64,000 nucleotides of DNA from Pseudomonas hormoni (GTDB lineage Bacteria; Pseudomonadota; Gammaproteobacteria; Pseudomonadales; Pseudomonadaceae), in assembly GCF_018502625.1 (NCBI RefSeq), contig NZ_CP075566.1:2831001-2895000 (forward strand), written 5' to 3'. Position numbers and translations under genes: made by a program. Below, in pieces: positions 18,458 through 27,215 of this stretch. The notes beneath the pieces were generated by a model that worked only from the letters and a program-made list of their open reading frames with translations, searched no databases and had not been told where the DNA came from. Numbering within the stretch: the stretch's first letter is position 1; each line of letters opens with the position of its first letter.

Positions 18458-19483
18458 TCATTTGACCAGCCGTGTTTCCTTCGACGGCCTGTACCCGAAA
18501 TACGAGCTATAGCACTTGCTGAAATGACTCGGCGACACAAAACCACACGCCACCAGCACATCCACCTGGGACAGCTCCGTGTGCTGCAGCAGTCGACGCG
18601 CTTCGGTAATCCTCAGCTCCATGTAATAGCGCTGCGGCGTGGTGCCGAGTTGCTCCTTGAACAAACGCTCGAGTTGTCGACGAGATCGACCTGCGTACAC
18701 CGCCAGTTGCTCCAGCTCCAGCGGCTCTTCGAGGTTGGCGTCCATCAGCTTCACCACCTCGCGCAAGGGTGCGCTGACGCAGACATTTTCCGTCGGTTTG
18801 ATGCGCCGGTAGCGGGACTCTTCGAACGCGAGGATGTCTTCAATACCCTCGACGAGCGCCTTGTCGTGCAAGCCCTTGATCCAGTCCAGCGCCATGTGGA
18901 AAGCACCTGACGGACTGGATGCCGTGAGCCGGTCACGGTCGATGACAAAAGGCTCGCTGGTGACGTGCGTGGCCTTGGCAATTTCCGCGAGCGCGGGGCG
19001 ATGTTCGGGGTGAATCGCGCAACGGTAACTGTCGAGCAAACCGGCGATCCCGAGGAACCATGCGCCATTCCACAATCCGGCCAGGCTGACACCCTGGTCG
19101 GCGGCCGTTCTCAACAGACTGATCAACTCGTCAGTCGCCTTCAGCTCGGTTCTGTAGCCACCGCAAATGACCAGCAGATCGAGGTCGTGAACCACAGAGC
19201 AATCGATGCGTGCATCCGGCCGAATCACCAGCCCCAGGTCGCTGACGACCTCCCCGTCGCTCAAGCCGAACGTGCGGGACGAAAACAGTTTTGGTCGTAG
19301 CAGATTCGCGGTGACGATCGTATCCAGCGCCTGGGTAAAAGCAGGCAGCGAGAAATGTTCGAGCAGCAAAAAGCCTGTCCGTGTCGTTTGAACAGGCTCG
19401 TTGGGGTTGTCGTTCAGATAGCGAAGATTCTTCCCCTTCATGCCTCCGCTAAATTGGCGTCGTTCGATCAATGTTTTTGGCAC
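18458..19483 (-). CDS. GlxA-family (DJ-1/AraC) transcriptional regulator
   Basis: The product has 341 residues. Residues 36-190 form a DJ-1/PfpI-like domain (FLLLEHFSLPAFTQALD, LLVICGGY, GLWNGAWFLGIAGLLD) without the catalytic cysteine context. The C-terminal 100 residues are an AraC-type double helix-turn-helix (LEQLAVYAGRSRRQLERLFKEQLGTTPQRYYMELRI, VACGFVSPSHFSKCYSSYFG). This group includes ArgR, CdhR and GbdR of Pseudomonas, which activate amine and amino acid catabolism. The target genes are not obvious. An alternative ATG lies 42 bases inside. Confidence 0.9.
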   Translation of the reverse strand: MPKTLIERRQFSGGMKGKNLRYLNDNPNEPVQTTRTGFLLLEHFSLPAFTQALDTIVTANLLRPKLFSSRTFGLSDGEVVSDLGLVIRPDARIDCSVVHDLDLLVICGGYRTELKATDELISLLRTAADQGVSLAGLWNGAWFLGIAGLLDSYRCAIHPEHRPALAEIAKATHVTSEPFVIDRDRLTASSPSGAFHMALDWIKGLHDKALVEGIEDILAFEESRYRRIKPTENVCVSAPLREVVKLMDANLEEPLELEQLAVYAGRSRRQLERLFKEQLGTTPQRYYMELRITEARRLLQHTELSQVDVLVACGFVSPSHFSKCYSSYFGYRPSKETRLVK

Positions 19484-19573
19484 TCGGTTGCGTTAACGGA
19501 CAGGGAGTCTGGTACATCAGGATATCGCAAAACGGTCTACGCTCCTCCCATCGGTTCCTCTGGAGACAGCGCC

Positions 19574-20479
19574 ATGATTCGCACCTTGCTGACGGCTTCC
19601 CTGCTCATGACTCTGAGCCTTCCGTCCCATGCTGGCGTGCCCTCCTTCCCCTCCTCGTTCCATACTCAGGACATCCCCGTAGAAGGCGCAAAAATCCACG
19701 TCCGCGTCGGCGGCAAGGGACCCGCCGTGGTGCTGTTGCATGGCTTCGGCGACACCGGCGACATGTGGGCGCCACTCGCGGCCGACCTGGCCAGGGATCA
19801 CACGGTCGTGGTGCCGGACCTGCGTGGCATGGGTTTGTCGTCGATCCCTGAAAACGGTTACGACAAGAAGACGCAAGCGGGCGACGTGCGTGCGGTGTTG
19901 GCCTCGCTGAGGATCGAACACTCGGTGGTCATCGGCCACGACATCGGCACCATGGTCGCCTTCGCCTACGCCTCGCGTTATCCGCAGCAAACCGATCGCC
20001 TGGTGGTGATGGATGCGCCGGTGCCGGGCATTCCGCCGTGGAACGACATTGTGCGTTCGCCGATGCTGTGGCACTTCGACTTCGGTGGCCCGGACGCCGA
20101 GCGGCTGGTGGCCGGGCGTGAGCGCATCTACCTGGACCGCTTCTGGAACGAGTTCGCCGGCGACCCCACCAAGGTGGACGAGGCAACCCGTCAGCACTAC
20201 GCCAAACTCTACGCCCGCCCCGGCGCGATGCATGCGGCGTTCGCGCAGTTCCGCAGCATTCGTCAGGATGCGGTGGATAACGAAGCGTCGATGAAGACGC
20301 GATTGACCATGCCGGTGCTGGCGGTGGGTGGGGAAAAATCCTTTGGCAACAACGAAGCCATCGTCATGCGCAACGCTGCGGACAACGTCACGGAAGTGGT
20401 GATTCCGGGGGCAGGACATTGGCTGATGGAGGAAGCGCCCAAGCAGACCATTCAAGCAATTCGCGACTTTTTGCAGTGA
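19574..20479 (+). CDS. Secreted alpha/beta hydrolase, epoxide-hydrolase-like
   Basis: The product has 301 residues when started at the ATG behind a GGAGA site. It has a signal peptide ending in SHAG. The oxyanion loop is LLHGFGDTGDMW. The nucleophile elbow is VVIGHDIGTMVA, with aspartate in place of serine as in epoxide hydrolases and haloalkane dehalogenases. The histidine is in PGAGHWLMEEAP. The Asp nucleophile argues against an esterase. The protein is exported, which is unusual for this branch but seen in CFTR-inhibitory-factor-type enzymes of Pseudomonas. The natural substrate is unknown. Confidence 0.88.
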   Translation: MIRTLLTASLLMTLSLPSHAGVPSFPSSFHTQDIPVEGAKIHVRVGGKGPAVVLLHGFGDTGDMWAPLAADLARDHTVVVPDLRGMGLSSIPENGYDKKTQAGDVRAVLASLRIEHSVVIGHDIGTMVAFAYASRYPQQTDRLVVMDAPVPGIPPWNDIVRSPMLWHFDFGGPDAERLVAGRERIYLDRFWNEFAGDPTKVDEATRQHYAKLYARPGAMHAAFAQFRSIRQDAVDNEASMKTRLTMPVLAVGGEKSFGNNEAIVMRNAADNVTEVVIPGAGHWLMEEAPKQTIQAIRDFLQ

Positions 20480-20589
20480 CAGCCCGTAGCAGATCAAAAA
20501 CGAATGGAACCCCGCGCGTCATCGTGTTTTCGAAACTTTATCAGCGCTGCCCCCTGATCCGGCAAGGCGCCCTTGTAGAGGAAACCTCG

Positions 20590-21015
20590 ATGAACAGTAG
20601 AGTTCTGTTTCTGATCGCCAGTCTCAGCCCGACCCTGGTTTTCGCTGAAGGCTGCGACGTACTGACCCGCTCCCAAAGCCCTTCGGTGCCCGTGGTCGAA
20701 TCCCATAGCTGCTATGAGTACGAAGGCATGCCGGTAAACTCCATCGACTGGTCATGCAGCAATGAAAGCAAGGAAATGACGACCAGCACCAAGAAGAAGG
20801 TCGAACAGTGCGACGATCATTATCAGGCCACTTGCATCGCGACCTTGACTCAGGAGTCGCTGGCCAACCCTCATTCCACCAGTAAGGACAAGAACGCCAA
20901 GTCGCTTAACATTCCCGACAATGCCCAAGTGACGACGTATTACTACGACACCGAGCACTTGAGCCAGGTGAAGATCGATTGCGAGTCGGGTGGTGGGCAC
21001 TGGAAAGCGAAGTAA
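20590..21015 (+). CDS. Small secreted protein of unknown function
   Basis: The product has 141 residues, started at the ATG behind a GAGGAA site. It has a signal peptide (MNSRVLFLIASLSPTLVFA) and a mature part rich in Ser, Thr and Lys with six cysteines (EGCDV, HSCYEY, WSCSN, EQCDDHYQATC, KIDCESGGGH), probably disulfide-bonded in the periplasm. It lies 110 bases downstream of the hydrolase gene on the same strand. I do not recognise the family. Confidence 0.75.
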   Translation: MNSRVLFLIASLSPTLVFAEGCDVLTRSQSPSVPVVESHSCYEYEGMPVNSIDWSCSNESKEMTTSTKKKVEQCDDHYQATCIATLTQESLANPHSTSKDKNAKSLNIPDNAQVTTYYYDTEHLSQVKIDCESGGGHWKAK

Positions 21016-21133
21016 TCAGCCAGGTTTTATTTCGTCGACCAAAACACTTTCCCTGCCAACTCGCAGCGGGACCTTTATAAAACACTTATGACTCCGAACA
21101 TAAAACATTATTGCGCCGCGACAATATACAGGC

Positions 21134-21147
21134 GTCACTTAAGTGAC
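21134..21147. promoter_or_regulatory. Perfect palindrome resembling a FleQ box
   Basis: The sequence is GTCACTTAAGTGAC, a perfect palindrome. It keeps the GTCA-N6-TGAC half-sites and the TA-rich centre of the FleQ site known from Pseudomonas exopolysaccharide promoters (close to GTCANTAAATTGAC). FleQ switches between repressor and activator on binding c-di-GMP. The position is about 420 bases before wecB, in the leader of a polysaccharide operon whose synthase also has c-di-GMP-type domains. Confidence 0.45.
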
Positions 21148-21462
21148 TATTACCCGCTATACTTCAGACAGCCGATGACTTACAGCGCAGCCCCGACGCT
21201 TATACGGCCGGAATAATTCACACGTCCCGACGAACGGATTACTATCACAATAAAATACATGAAAATCAGTACGTTATCTTTAAACAAACAACCACCAACA
21301 TCTGTACTGAAATTTCGAAAAACTATAAAAGACCGACCAAAAATTCAAAAGTTTCAAACTTTTTAATTTAATAAAAAAATACATATAACACTTTTAAATA
21401 CTGTTCTTCGATGCTAATAATCCGGCGTTCCGGGCTCCAGGCAACGCACTTTCTCACCTGAA

Positions 21463-21478
21463 GTGAACATCAGTTCAC
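21463..21478. promoter_or_regulatory. Inverted repeat upstream of wecB
   Basis: GTGAAC and GTTCAC are perfect reverse complements separated by ATCA. The element lies about 85-100 bases before the probable wecB start, where an operator or a small transcript hairpin would act. I cannot name a regulator for it. Confidence 0.35.
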
Positions 21479-21557
21479 CTCACACGCCGATGACCCGACC
21501 TTAATTAAATTCAAATACCGCTAGCTTGCTCAAGTTCCAATAAAACCTGGGCCGCTG

Positions 21558-22832
21558 TTGTGTTGCGCACTAAAACTGCGCGAGGAAGGCATCATCGCTC
21601 GCCAAAATATTAAAATCCTTTCGATCTTCGGGACCCGTCCGGAAGCCATCAAGATGGCGCCGTTAGTCAAAGCCCTCGCCGCGGAACCGGGCATTGATTC
21701 GCAGATCTGCGTCACCGGCCAGCATCAAAGCATGCTGAAACAGGTGCTGGATCTGTTCGACCTCAAGGCTGATTACACCCTTGATGTGATGACGCCACAC
21801 CAGACGCTCAACTCGCTGACCGCGGCGTTATACGCAGCGATTGACCCAGTGCTGGAATCGACCCGCCCGGACCGGGTGCTGGTGCATGGCGACACCACCT
21901 CAGCCATGGTCGCCGCGATGGCGGCGTTTCATCGACGCATTCCGGTCGGCCACGTGGAGGCCGGGCTGCGAACCGGGGATATCTACAGCCCGTGGCCGGA
22001 AGAAATGAACCGTCGCTGCATCGACCTGGGCGCGGACATGCTATTCGCGCCGACCCACGAGTCGTGCCAGAACCTGCTCGACGAACGCCTGCAGGGTCGC
22101 ACCTTCGTGACCGGCAATACGGTGATCGACGCGTTGCAGATGACCGCGCGACGCATCGAGCAGGACGCCGACTTGCGGGCCAGCCTGGACCAGCAGTTTT
22201 CGTTCCTGCAGAGCGGCCGCAAAGTCCTGCTGGTCACCGGGCATCGTCGGGAAAACTTCGGCGAAGGCTTCCTCGATATCTGCAAGGCCCTGAGTCATCT
22301 GGCCCGGCGCGCGGATATCCAGATCGTCTATCCGGTGCATTTGAACCCCAATGTCATCGGCCCGGTCACCGAGCAACTGGGCGATCTGCCCAACGTGCAC
22401 CTGATCAAGCCGCTGGATTACCTGGCCTTCGTACGCCTGATGCAACGCGCCCACGTGATCCTCACTGACTCCGGTGGCGTGCAGGAAGAAGCGCCGTCAC
22501 TGGGCAAACCGGTGCTGGTCATGCGTGACGTAACGGAACGCCCGGAAGCGGTCGCGGCGGGCACGGTTCGCCTGGTTGGCACCTCACCGGACTCGATCAT
22601 CGCCGGCGTCAACGCGCTGTTCGATGACGATCTGCTGTGGCGTCGATGCTCCCAGGCAGCCAACCCTTACGGGGATGGCAAGGCCAGTTCGCGCATCGTC
22701 GACGCCCTGATGGGACGCCCGGTCGATGATTTCGTCGTGGCTCGCGTGCTGCCCAGGTTCCACCCGACCGCGGTTGCCATGCCCGAGCCACACCGGCCCG
22801 AAAAAAACCAACCGGCCTTCACCTCTCTATAA
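21558..22832 (+). CDS. wecB: UDP-N-acetylglucosamine 2-epimerase (non-hydrolysing)
   Basis: The enzyme converts UDP-GlcNAc to UDP-ManNAc in the cytoplasm. Family motifs are complete: ILSIFGTRPEAIKMAPLV, VHGDTTSAM, GHVEAGLRTGD, VTGHRRENFGEGF and SGGVQEEAPSLGKPVLVMRDVTERPEA. The product has up to 424 residues, about 40 longer than usual through a C-terminal tail (VLPRFHPTAVAMPEPHR...). No ATG precedes the conserved core. The TTG at 21558 is the first possible start, while a strong GAGGAAGG site stands just before ATC codons at 21591/21594, so the true start is uncertain. It is the first gene of the operon and presumably supplies UDP-ManNAc to the downstream glycosyltransferase. Confidence 0.92.
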   Translation: MCCALKLREEGIIARQNIKILSIFGTRPEAIKMAPLVKALAAEPGIDSQICVTGQHQSMLKQVLDLFDLKADYTLDVMTPHQTLNSLTAALYAAIDPVLESTRPDRVLVHGDTTSAMVAAMAAFHRRIPVGHVEAGLRTGDIYSPWPEEMNRRCIDLGADMLFAPTHESCQNLLDERLQGRTFVTGNTVIDALQMTARRIEQDADLRASLDQQFSFLQSGRKVLLVTGHRRENFGEGFLDICKALSHLARRADIQIVYPVHLNPNVIGPVTEQLGDLPNVHLIKPLDYLAFVRLMQRAHVILTDSGGVQEEAPSLGKPVLVMRDVTERPEAVAAGTVRLVGTSPDSIIAGVNALFDDDLLWRRCSQAANPYGDGKASSRIVDALMGRPVDDFVVARVLPRFHPTAVAMPEPHRPEKNQPAFTSL

Positions 22833-22874
22833 ACCAAAAACGCTCCTCCCCTTATCAGCTCGAGATCTACCTGA

Positions 22875-25088
22875 ATGAAGTCTTCCGTTGCCATCCATAC
22901 GGGTGCGCTCAGTGCCCTTGCCTGTGGCGTGAGCCTGCTCGCGCTCATGCCGACCTTTGCCTTGGCCGCGGACAGCCCGCTCACCCAGGCGATCAACCGG
23001 CTCAACGCCGACACTCGCCAGGAGCGTGAGGTGCGCTTGAGCGATCTGGGGATCGACGCGCCGATCATTCTCGGTTCCACCGATGCCCGTCGCGAGCTGT
23101 ATCTGCCGGTGCCGGCGGGTGTGCCGCTGACGGAGGCCACCCTGAATTTCGACGCCAGCTATCTCAATGGCGAAGGCGGCCGCAACACGTTGCTGCTGTC
23201 GCTGGACGGTTATCCGGTGCGCGCCGAAGGGCTCAGCGAACCTCAGGGCGACGCCAGCGCCACGCTCGGCGTGGACAAGAAAGCGCGGGACAGCGGCTCG
23301 CTGCGCCTGGGCATTGCCTGGTCGTCCATCGTGTCCCGCGTGTTGTGCGAAGACGAACGCGCCATCGGCAACGTCTTGCGCATCGAACCGGACACGCGCC
23401 TCACCTACAGCTACGACGCCAGCCAGTTGCAGGACGTCGGCGCCGCGTGGACGGCATTGCCGGGCAAACCGGGCATCATGGTCGCGTCCGGCACCTTGTC
23501 CGCCGAAAGCTACGATGCGGCGTGGCGCCTCGGGGTAGCGCTGGAGCGGATCGGCAAGCACAGCCGCATCCTGCCCTTCCCTGCCATTCAAGACAGCGTT
23601 GACCTCAGCGGCCTGCGCATTCCCGTCGAACTGCTGACGATTCCGGCGTTCGCCAGCCTCAACGGCAAGGGTGCGCATGTTCTGGCGGACGCTGCACAAA
23701 TCGGCGCCCTGCTGATGCTGGGCCAGACGCCGAACGTCCAGGCGGACCTGGCCATCAACGACCCGCAACTGCTCAAGGCCGTCAATGCATCTCTGGACGC
23801 GCTGCAGAACCAGATAAAAGGTCTCGACGCCACGGCCGCCAACGCACTGTTGCAGTGGCGTGAGCGGCATATCAACGCAGGTCTGGCCGCCACCGGTACT
23901 GACAACGTGCGCCTGGCACTACTGGGCACACGCCCGGTGCTGATGATCGCGCCGCAAGCCACCGGCAAGGCTCTGGCCTTGTTCAGCTCGGCCTGGAACA
24001 CACTGGCACGCAGCCGCCAATTGACGGTCAGCGAAGCACAGTTGCCATTGAGCGCCGACGGCCGTGTGGCCTTGTCGCGCCTGGGCGGTAATCCTGGCGC
24101 CATCGACGTGCTGGCCAAATCCGACTGGAGCACTTCATTCCCGCTCGGCAGCGTGGCCTATGACGGCCGCTTGCCAGTCAAGGCGGTGATCGATGTGTCT
24201 GCCGCGCCTGGCGCCTCGGACACCGCGCCGGTGGCCTCGCTGTTTCTCAACGACTATCTGATTGGCGCGCAACAGCTCGTGGCCAACGGTGAAATGCAGC
24301 GCATCGAAGCGCGTATCCCGCGTTATGCGGTGGGCGCAACGAACGTTTTGCGTGTGTCGTTCCAGCGCCAGCCAGTGAGTGATCGCTGCCTGGAAACGCC
24401 ACAAGCCTTCCCGGTCTCGGTGCTGCCAACCAGCCATATCGTGCTGGATAAAACGGCCCTGGGTGATGACTTCTCCGGCATGGCTGCGCGCTTTGCCATG
24501 GACACGCAAATCCTCGTGCCCCAGGCCTACCTCGACCACCCGGCAAGCAGCTTGCCGCAAGTGATTTCGGTGGCTGACGGCGCCGGGGTTTCGCCGCTGC
24601 GGGCACAACTGAAAGTCAGTGCCGATCCAAAGATTTCGGTCACACCGGACAAAGCCTTCCTCGCCTTCGAGCTGCCGATCAAGGACAGCAAGGAATCGGT
24701 ACAAGCGGATGAGCAGGGTCGCCTGCGCATCAATCACAAGGATCAGGTGTTGCTGGACGTGCATCCCCTCAACCACCTGGCCTCGTTGCAAGTGGTCAAT
24801 GCCGGCGGACAGCACGGTCTGGTCTATCGACCGCTGGGCACTGACGCACCACGCTTCGCCAAACAGATTCTGCTGACCCGCGGCGATGTGGCGATCCTCG
24901 GCGACAACGGTGCACTGACCACCTTCGACACCCAGGATCCGAGCGGCAACCAATTGATCGACAACGAAGAACCCAAGGGTCTCGACGCCTGGCGCACGCC
25001 ATCGCTGTTGTGGCTGATTCCGGGTGGCATCCTGTTGGTTCTCATCCTGTTGCTGGCCGGCCGTAACGCCCGTCGCAATCGCCAGTAA
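22875..25088 (+). CDS. BcsB-like periplasmic polysaccharide export/synthase partner
   Basis: The product has 737 residues. A signal or anchor segment at the N-terminus (about 10-32) and a C-terminal membrane helix (LLWLIPGGILLVLILLLAG, then Arg-rich) enclose a large periplasmic part. That part alternates carbohydrate-binding-like and flavodoxin-like regions as in BcsB (ELYLPVPAGVPLTEATLNFDASY, NTLLLSLDGYPVRA, VASLFLNDYLIGAQQL). BcsB of cellulose synthase guides the nascent glycan through the periplasm and binds the synthase. It stands between wecB and nfrB, 12 bases before nfrB, so it is likely the periplasmic partner of that glycosyltransferase rather than of cellulose synthase, which is not encoded here. 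A GAGAT site precedes the ATG. Confidence 0.85.
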   Translation: MKSSVAIHTGALSALACGVSLLALMPTFALAADSPLTQAINRLNADTRQEREVRLSDLGIDAPIILGSTDARRELYLPVPAGVPLTEATLNFDASYLNGEGGRNTLLLSLDGYPVRAEGLSEPQGDASATLGVDKKARDSGSLRLGIAWSSIVSRVLCEDERAIGNVLRIEPDTRLTYSYDASQLQDVGAAWTALPGKPGIMVASGTLSAESYDAAWRLGVALERIGKHSRILPFPAIQDSVDLSGLRIPVELLTIPAFASLNGKGAHVLADAAQIGALLMLGQTPNVQADLAINDPQLLKAVNASLDALQNQIKGLDATAANALLQWRERHINAGLAATGTDNVRLALLGTRPVLMIAPQATGKALALFSSAWNTLARSRQLTVSEAQLPLSADGRVALSRLGGNPGAIDVLAKSDWSTSFPLGSVAYDGRLPVKAVIDVSAAPGASDTAPVASLFLNDYLIGAQQLVANGEMQRIEARIPRYAVGATNVLRVSFQRQPVSDRCLETPQAFPVSVLPTSHIVLDKTALGDDFSGMAARFAMDTQILVPQAYLDHPASSLPQVISVADGAGVSPLRAQLKVSADPKISVTPDKAFLAFELPIKDSKESVQADEQGRLRINHKDQVLLDVHPLNHLASLQVVNAGGQHGLVYRPLGTDAPRFAKQILLTRGDVAILGDNGALTTFDTQDPSGNQLIDNEEPKGLDAWRTPSLLWLIPGGILLVLILLLAGRNARRNRQ

Positions 25089-25100
25089 CGGAACCCTTCG

Positions 25101-27215
25101 ATGACGTCGCTTTATTGGCCCTACTGGCTGGCCCACTACTACAGCTTCCTGGAGATCTCGACCATCGTGGTCGCGGTGCTGATCCTGATCTCCAGCCTGG
25201 ACGATCTGTTCATTGACCTGTGGTACTGGTCTCGACGCCTGTTCCGCAAGTTCACCGTGGACCGAAAATACCGGCCGCTGACCGCCGAGCAATTGATGGC
25301 CCGGGACGAACAGCCGCTGGCAATCATGGTCCCGGCCTGGCTGGAATACGACGTCATCGCGCCGATGATCGAGAACATGGTGTCGACCCTGGATTACCAG
25401 AACTATGTGGTCTTCGTCGGCACCTACATCAACGATCAGCGCACCATTGATGAAGTGGAGCGCATGCGTCGGCGCTACAAGCAACTGCATCGAGTGGAAG
25501 TCCCGCATGCCGGGCCGACCTGCAAGGCTGACTGCCTGAACTGGGTGATCCAGGCGATTTTCCTGTACGAAAAAACCCACGGCATGACCTTCGCCGGCGT
25601 GGTTCTGCACGACAGCGAAGACGTGCTGCACCCAATGGAATTGCGTCTATTCAACTACTTGCTGCCGCGCAAGGACATGATTCAGTTGCCCGTGGTGTCG
25701 CTGGAGCGCAACTGGTACGAGTGGGTGGCCGGCACCTACATGGACGAATTCGCCGAATGGCACGGCAAGGATCTGGTGGTGCGTGAAAGCATGACCGACA
25801 CGGTGCCGTCCGCCGGGGTCGGCACCTGTTTCTCCCATCGTGCCCTGCGTGTGCTGGCCGGGGAGACCCAGAACCAGCCATTCAACACCGACAGCCTCAC
25901 CGAGGACTACGACGTTGGCGCGCGCCTGGCCAAGGTCGGAATGAACGCGATCTTCGTGCGTTTCCCGGTGCAGTTTCGCGTGCTGCGTAAATCCTGGTTT
26001 CGCAAGCCTTACGAATCGACCCTGAAGATGCCGTTGTGCGTGCGCGAATTCTTTCCCGATACCTTCCGCACCGCGTTCCGCCAGAAAGCTCGCTGGACGC
26101 TGGGCATTGGCCTGCAAGGCTGGGAACAAATGGGTTGGAACGGTTCGCTGGCCAACCGTTATTTGCTGTTCCGTGATCGCAAAGGCGTGGTGACTGCGTT
26201 TGTCAGCATCATCGCCTACGTGATTCTGGTGCAGCTTCTGGGCCTGATCATCCTGCGCCAGAGCGGCCTGTGGGACGTGAGTTTCCCGACGCCGTTCGAG
26301 ACCAATGGCTTCATCCAATACCTGCTGCTGGCCAACGGCATCGCGCTGGCCTGGCGTATCGCCCACCGCTGCTATTTCACCACCGTGCTGTACGGCTGGC
26401 AGCACGGTTTGCTATCCATCCCGCGTATGGTCGTGGGTAACTTCGTCAACTTCATGGCCGCTTCCCGCGCGTGGCGCATGTTCATCGTCGGCAAGGTGAT
26501 GAACCGCAAACTGGTGTGGGACAAGACCATGCACGACTTCCCGTCCACCGACCTGGTCGCGGCCGCACCGCGCAAGCTCGGCAGCGTGCTGCTGTCCTGG
26601 CAGGCAATCAACGAAACCGACCTGCAAAGTGCCCTCATCGAACAGAAAACCCGGCACATGCCATTGGGGCGGATTTTGCTCAGCAACGGTTGGCTGGATG
26701 ACGAGACACTGGCGGAAGCCATCGCCTTCCAGAATGACCTGCCGCGGGTGTTCGATGTGGCCGCCAAGGCGCAGTCGTCGACCCTGACCCTGGACGATGA
26801 ATTCGCCCTGCGCTGGCGCGTAGTGCCGCTTGGTTTGAATGCCGACGGCCGCGCACAAGTTGCCGTGGCCAGCCCGTTGCCGGCCGCCGGCCTGCAACAG
26901 GTCAGCGAGGTACTGGGTAGCGAACCGGTGCAGCTGATTGCCCGGGAAAGCGAAATCGTTGCGCAGTTGCGTCAACTGAACGTGCGCGATGGCCAAGCCC
27001 TGCCCGATGCCCGCGCACCACTGTTGGGTGACCTGCTGATCGAAATGGGCCTGCTGGATCGCGACGAGTTCAACCGCGCCATGTTGCAGTACCGCCCGCA
27101 GCGTCACGGGCGCATCGGCGACTATCTGGTCGATAGCGGCGTGTTGCCGCGCGCCACTATCGAAAAGGCCGTGGCACGTCAGCACAGTCACTACCCTGCG
27201 GAGCTTTCAGTATGA
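25101..27215 (+). CDS. nfrB: NfrB-like inner-membrane glycosyltransferase with MshEN-type c-di-GMP domains
   Basis: The product has 704 residues. There are membrane segments near 16-32, 364-386 and 405-440. A GT2 catalytic domain lies between, with the acidic motif HDSED (170-174), TEDYDV (267-272) and QKARW (328-332, the QxxRW motif). The C-terminus holds two GSPII_E_N/MshEN modules: MPLGRILLSNGWL (520-532) and RIGDYLVDSGVLPRATIEKAVARQ (671-694, close to the c-di-GMP-binding pattern). The E. coli homologue NfrB polymerises an N-acetylmannosamine glycan under c-di-GMP control and serves, with NfrA, as phage N4 receptor. The stop overlaps the nfrA start by four bases, showing translational coupling. 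Confidence 0.9.
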   Translation: MTSLYWPYWLAHYYSFLEISTIVVAVLILISSLDDLFIDLWYWSRRLFRKFTVDRKYRPLTAEQLMARDEQPLAIMVPAWLEYDVIAPMIENMVSTLDYQNYVVFVGTYINDQRTIDEVERMRRRYKQLHRVEVPHAGPTCKADCLNWVIQAIFLYEKTHGMTFAGVVLHDSEDVLHPMELRLFNYLLPRKDMIQLPVVSLERNWYEWVAGTYMDEFAEWHGKDLVVRESMTDTVPSAGVGTCFSHRALRVLAGETQNQPFNTDSLTEDYDVGARLAKVGMNAIFVRFPVQFRVLRKSWFRKPYESTLKMPLCVREFFPDTFRTAFRQKARWTLGIGLQGWEQMGWNGSLANRYLLFRDRKGVVTAFVSIIAYVILVQLLGLIILRQSGLWDVSFPTPFETNGFIQYLLLANGIALAWRIAHRCYFTTVLYGWQHGLLSIPRMVVGNFVNFMAASRAWRMFIVGKVMNRKLVWDKTMHDFPSTDLVAAAPRKLGSVLLSWQAINETDLQSALIEQKTRHMPLGRILLSNGWLDDETLAEAIAFQNDLPRVFDVAAKAQSSTLTLDDEFALRWRVVPLGLNADGRAQVAVASPLPAAGLQQVSEVLGSEPVQLIARESEIVAQLRQLNVRDGQALPDARAPLLGDLLIEMGLLDRDEFNRAMLQYRPQRHGRIGDYLVDSGVLPRATIEKAVARQHSHYPAELSV

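Larger units (their letters stand above)
21016..21557. other. AT-rich leader of the exopolysaccharide operon
   Basis: About 540 bases carry no gene. Base composition drops sharply between 21240 and 21420, with runs of A and T. It contains a perfect 14-base palindrome (21134-21147) and a second inverted repeat (21463-21478), both listed separately. Its length and AT-richness fit a heavily regulated promoter region, with possible binding of MvaT/H-NS-like proteins and an enhancer-binding protein. Confidence 0.6.

Noticed and set aside
24135..25631. 498-codon open frame on the minus strand
   Set aside because: It lies opposite the BcsB-like and NfrB genes, whose motifs are certain; its product is His/Gln/Arg-rich and without any family look, as expected from antisense of high-GC coding.
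22875..27215. Cellulose synthase bcsAB
   Set aside because: The first protein is BcsB-like, but the glycosyltransferase lacks a PilZ domain, ends in MshEN-type modules and is followed by nfrA and preceded by wecB, so cellulose is unlikely.
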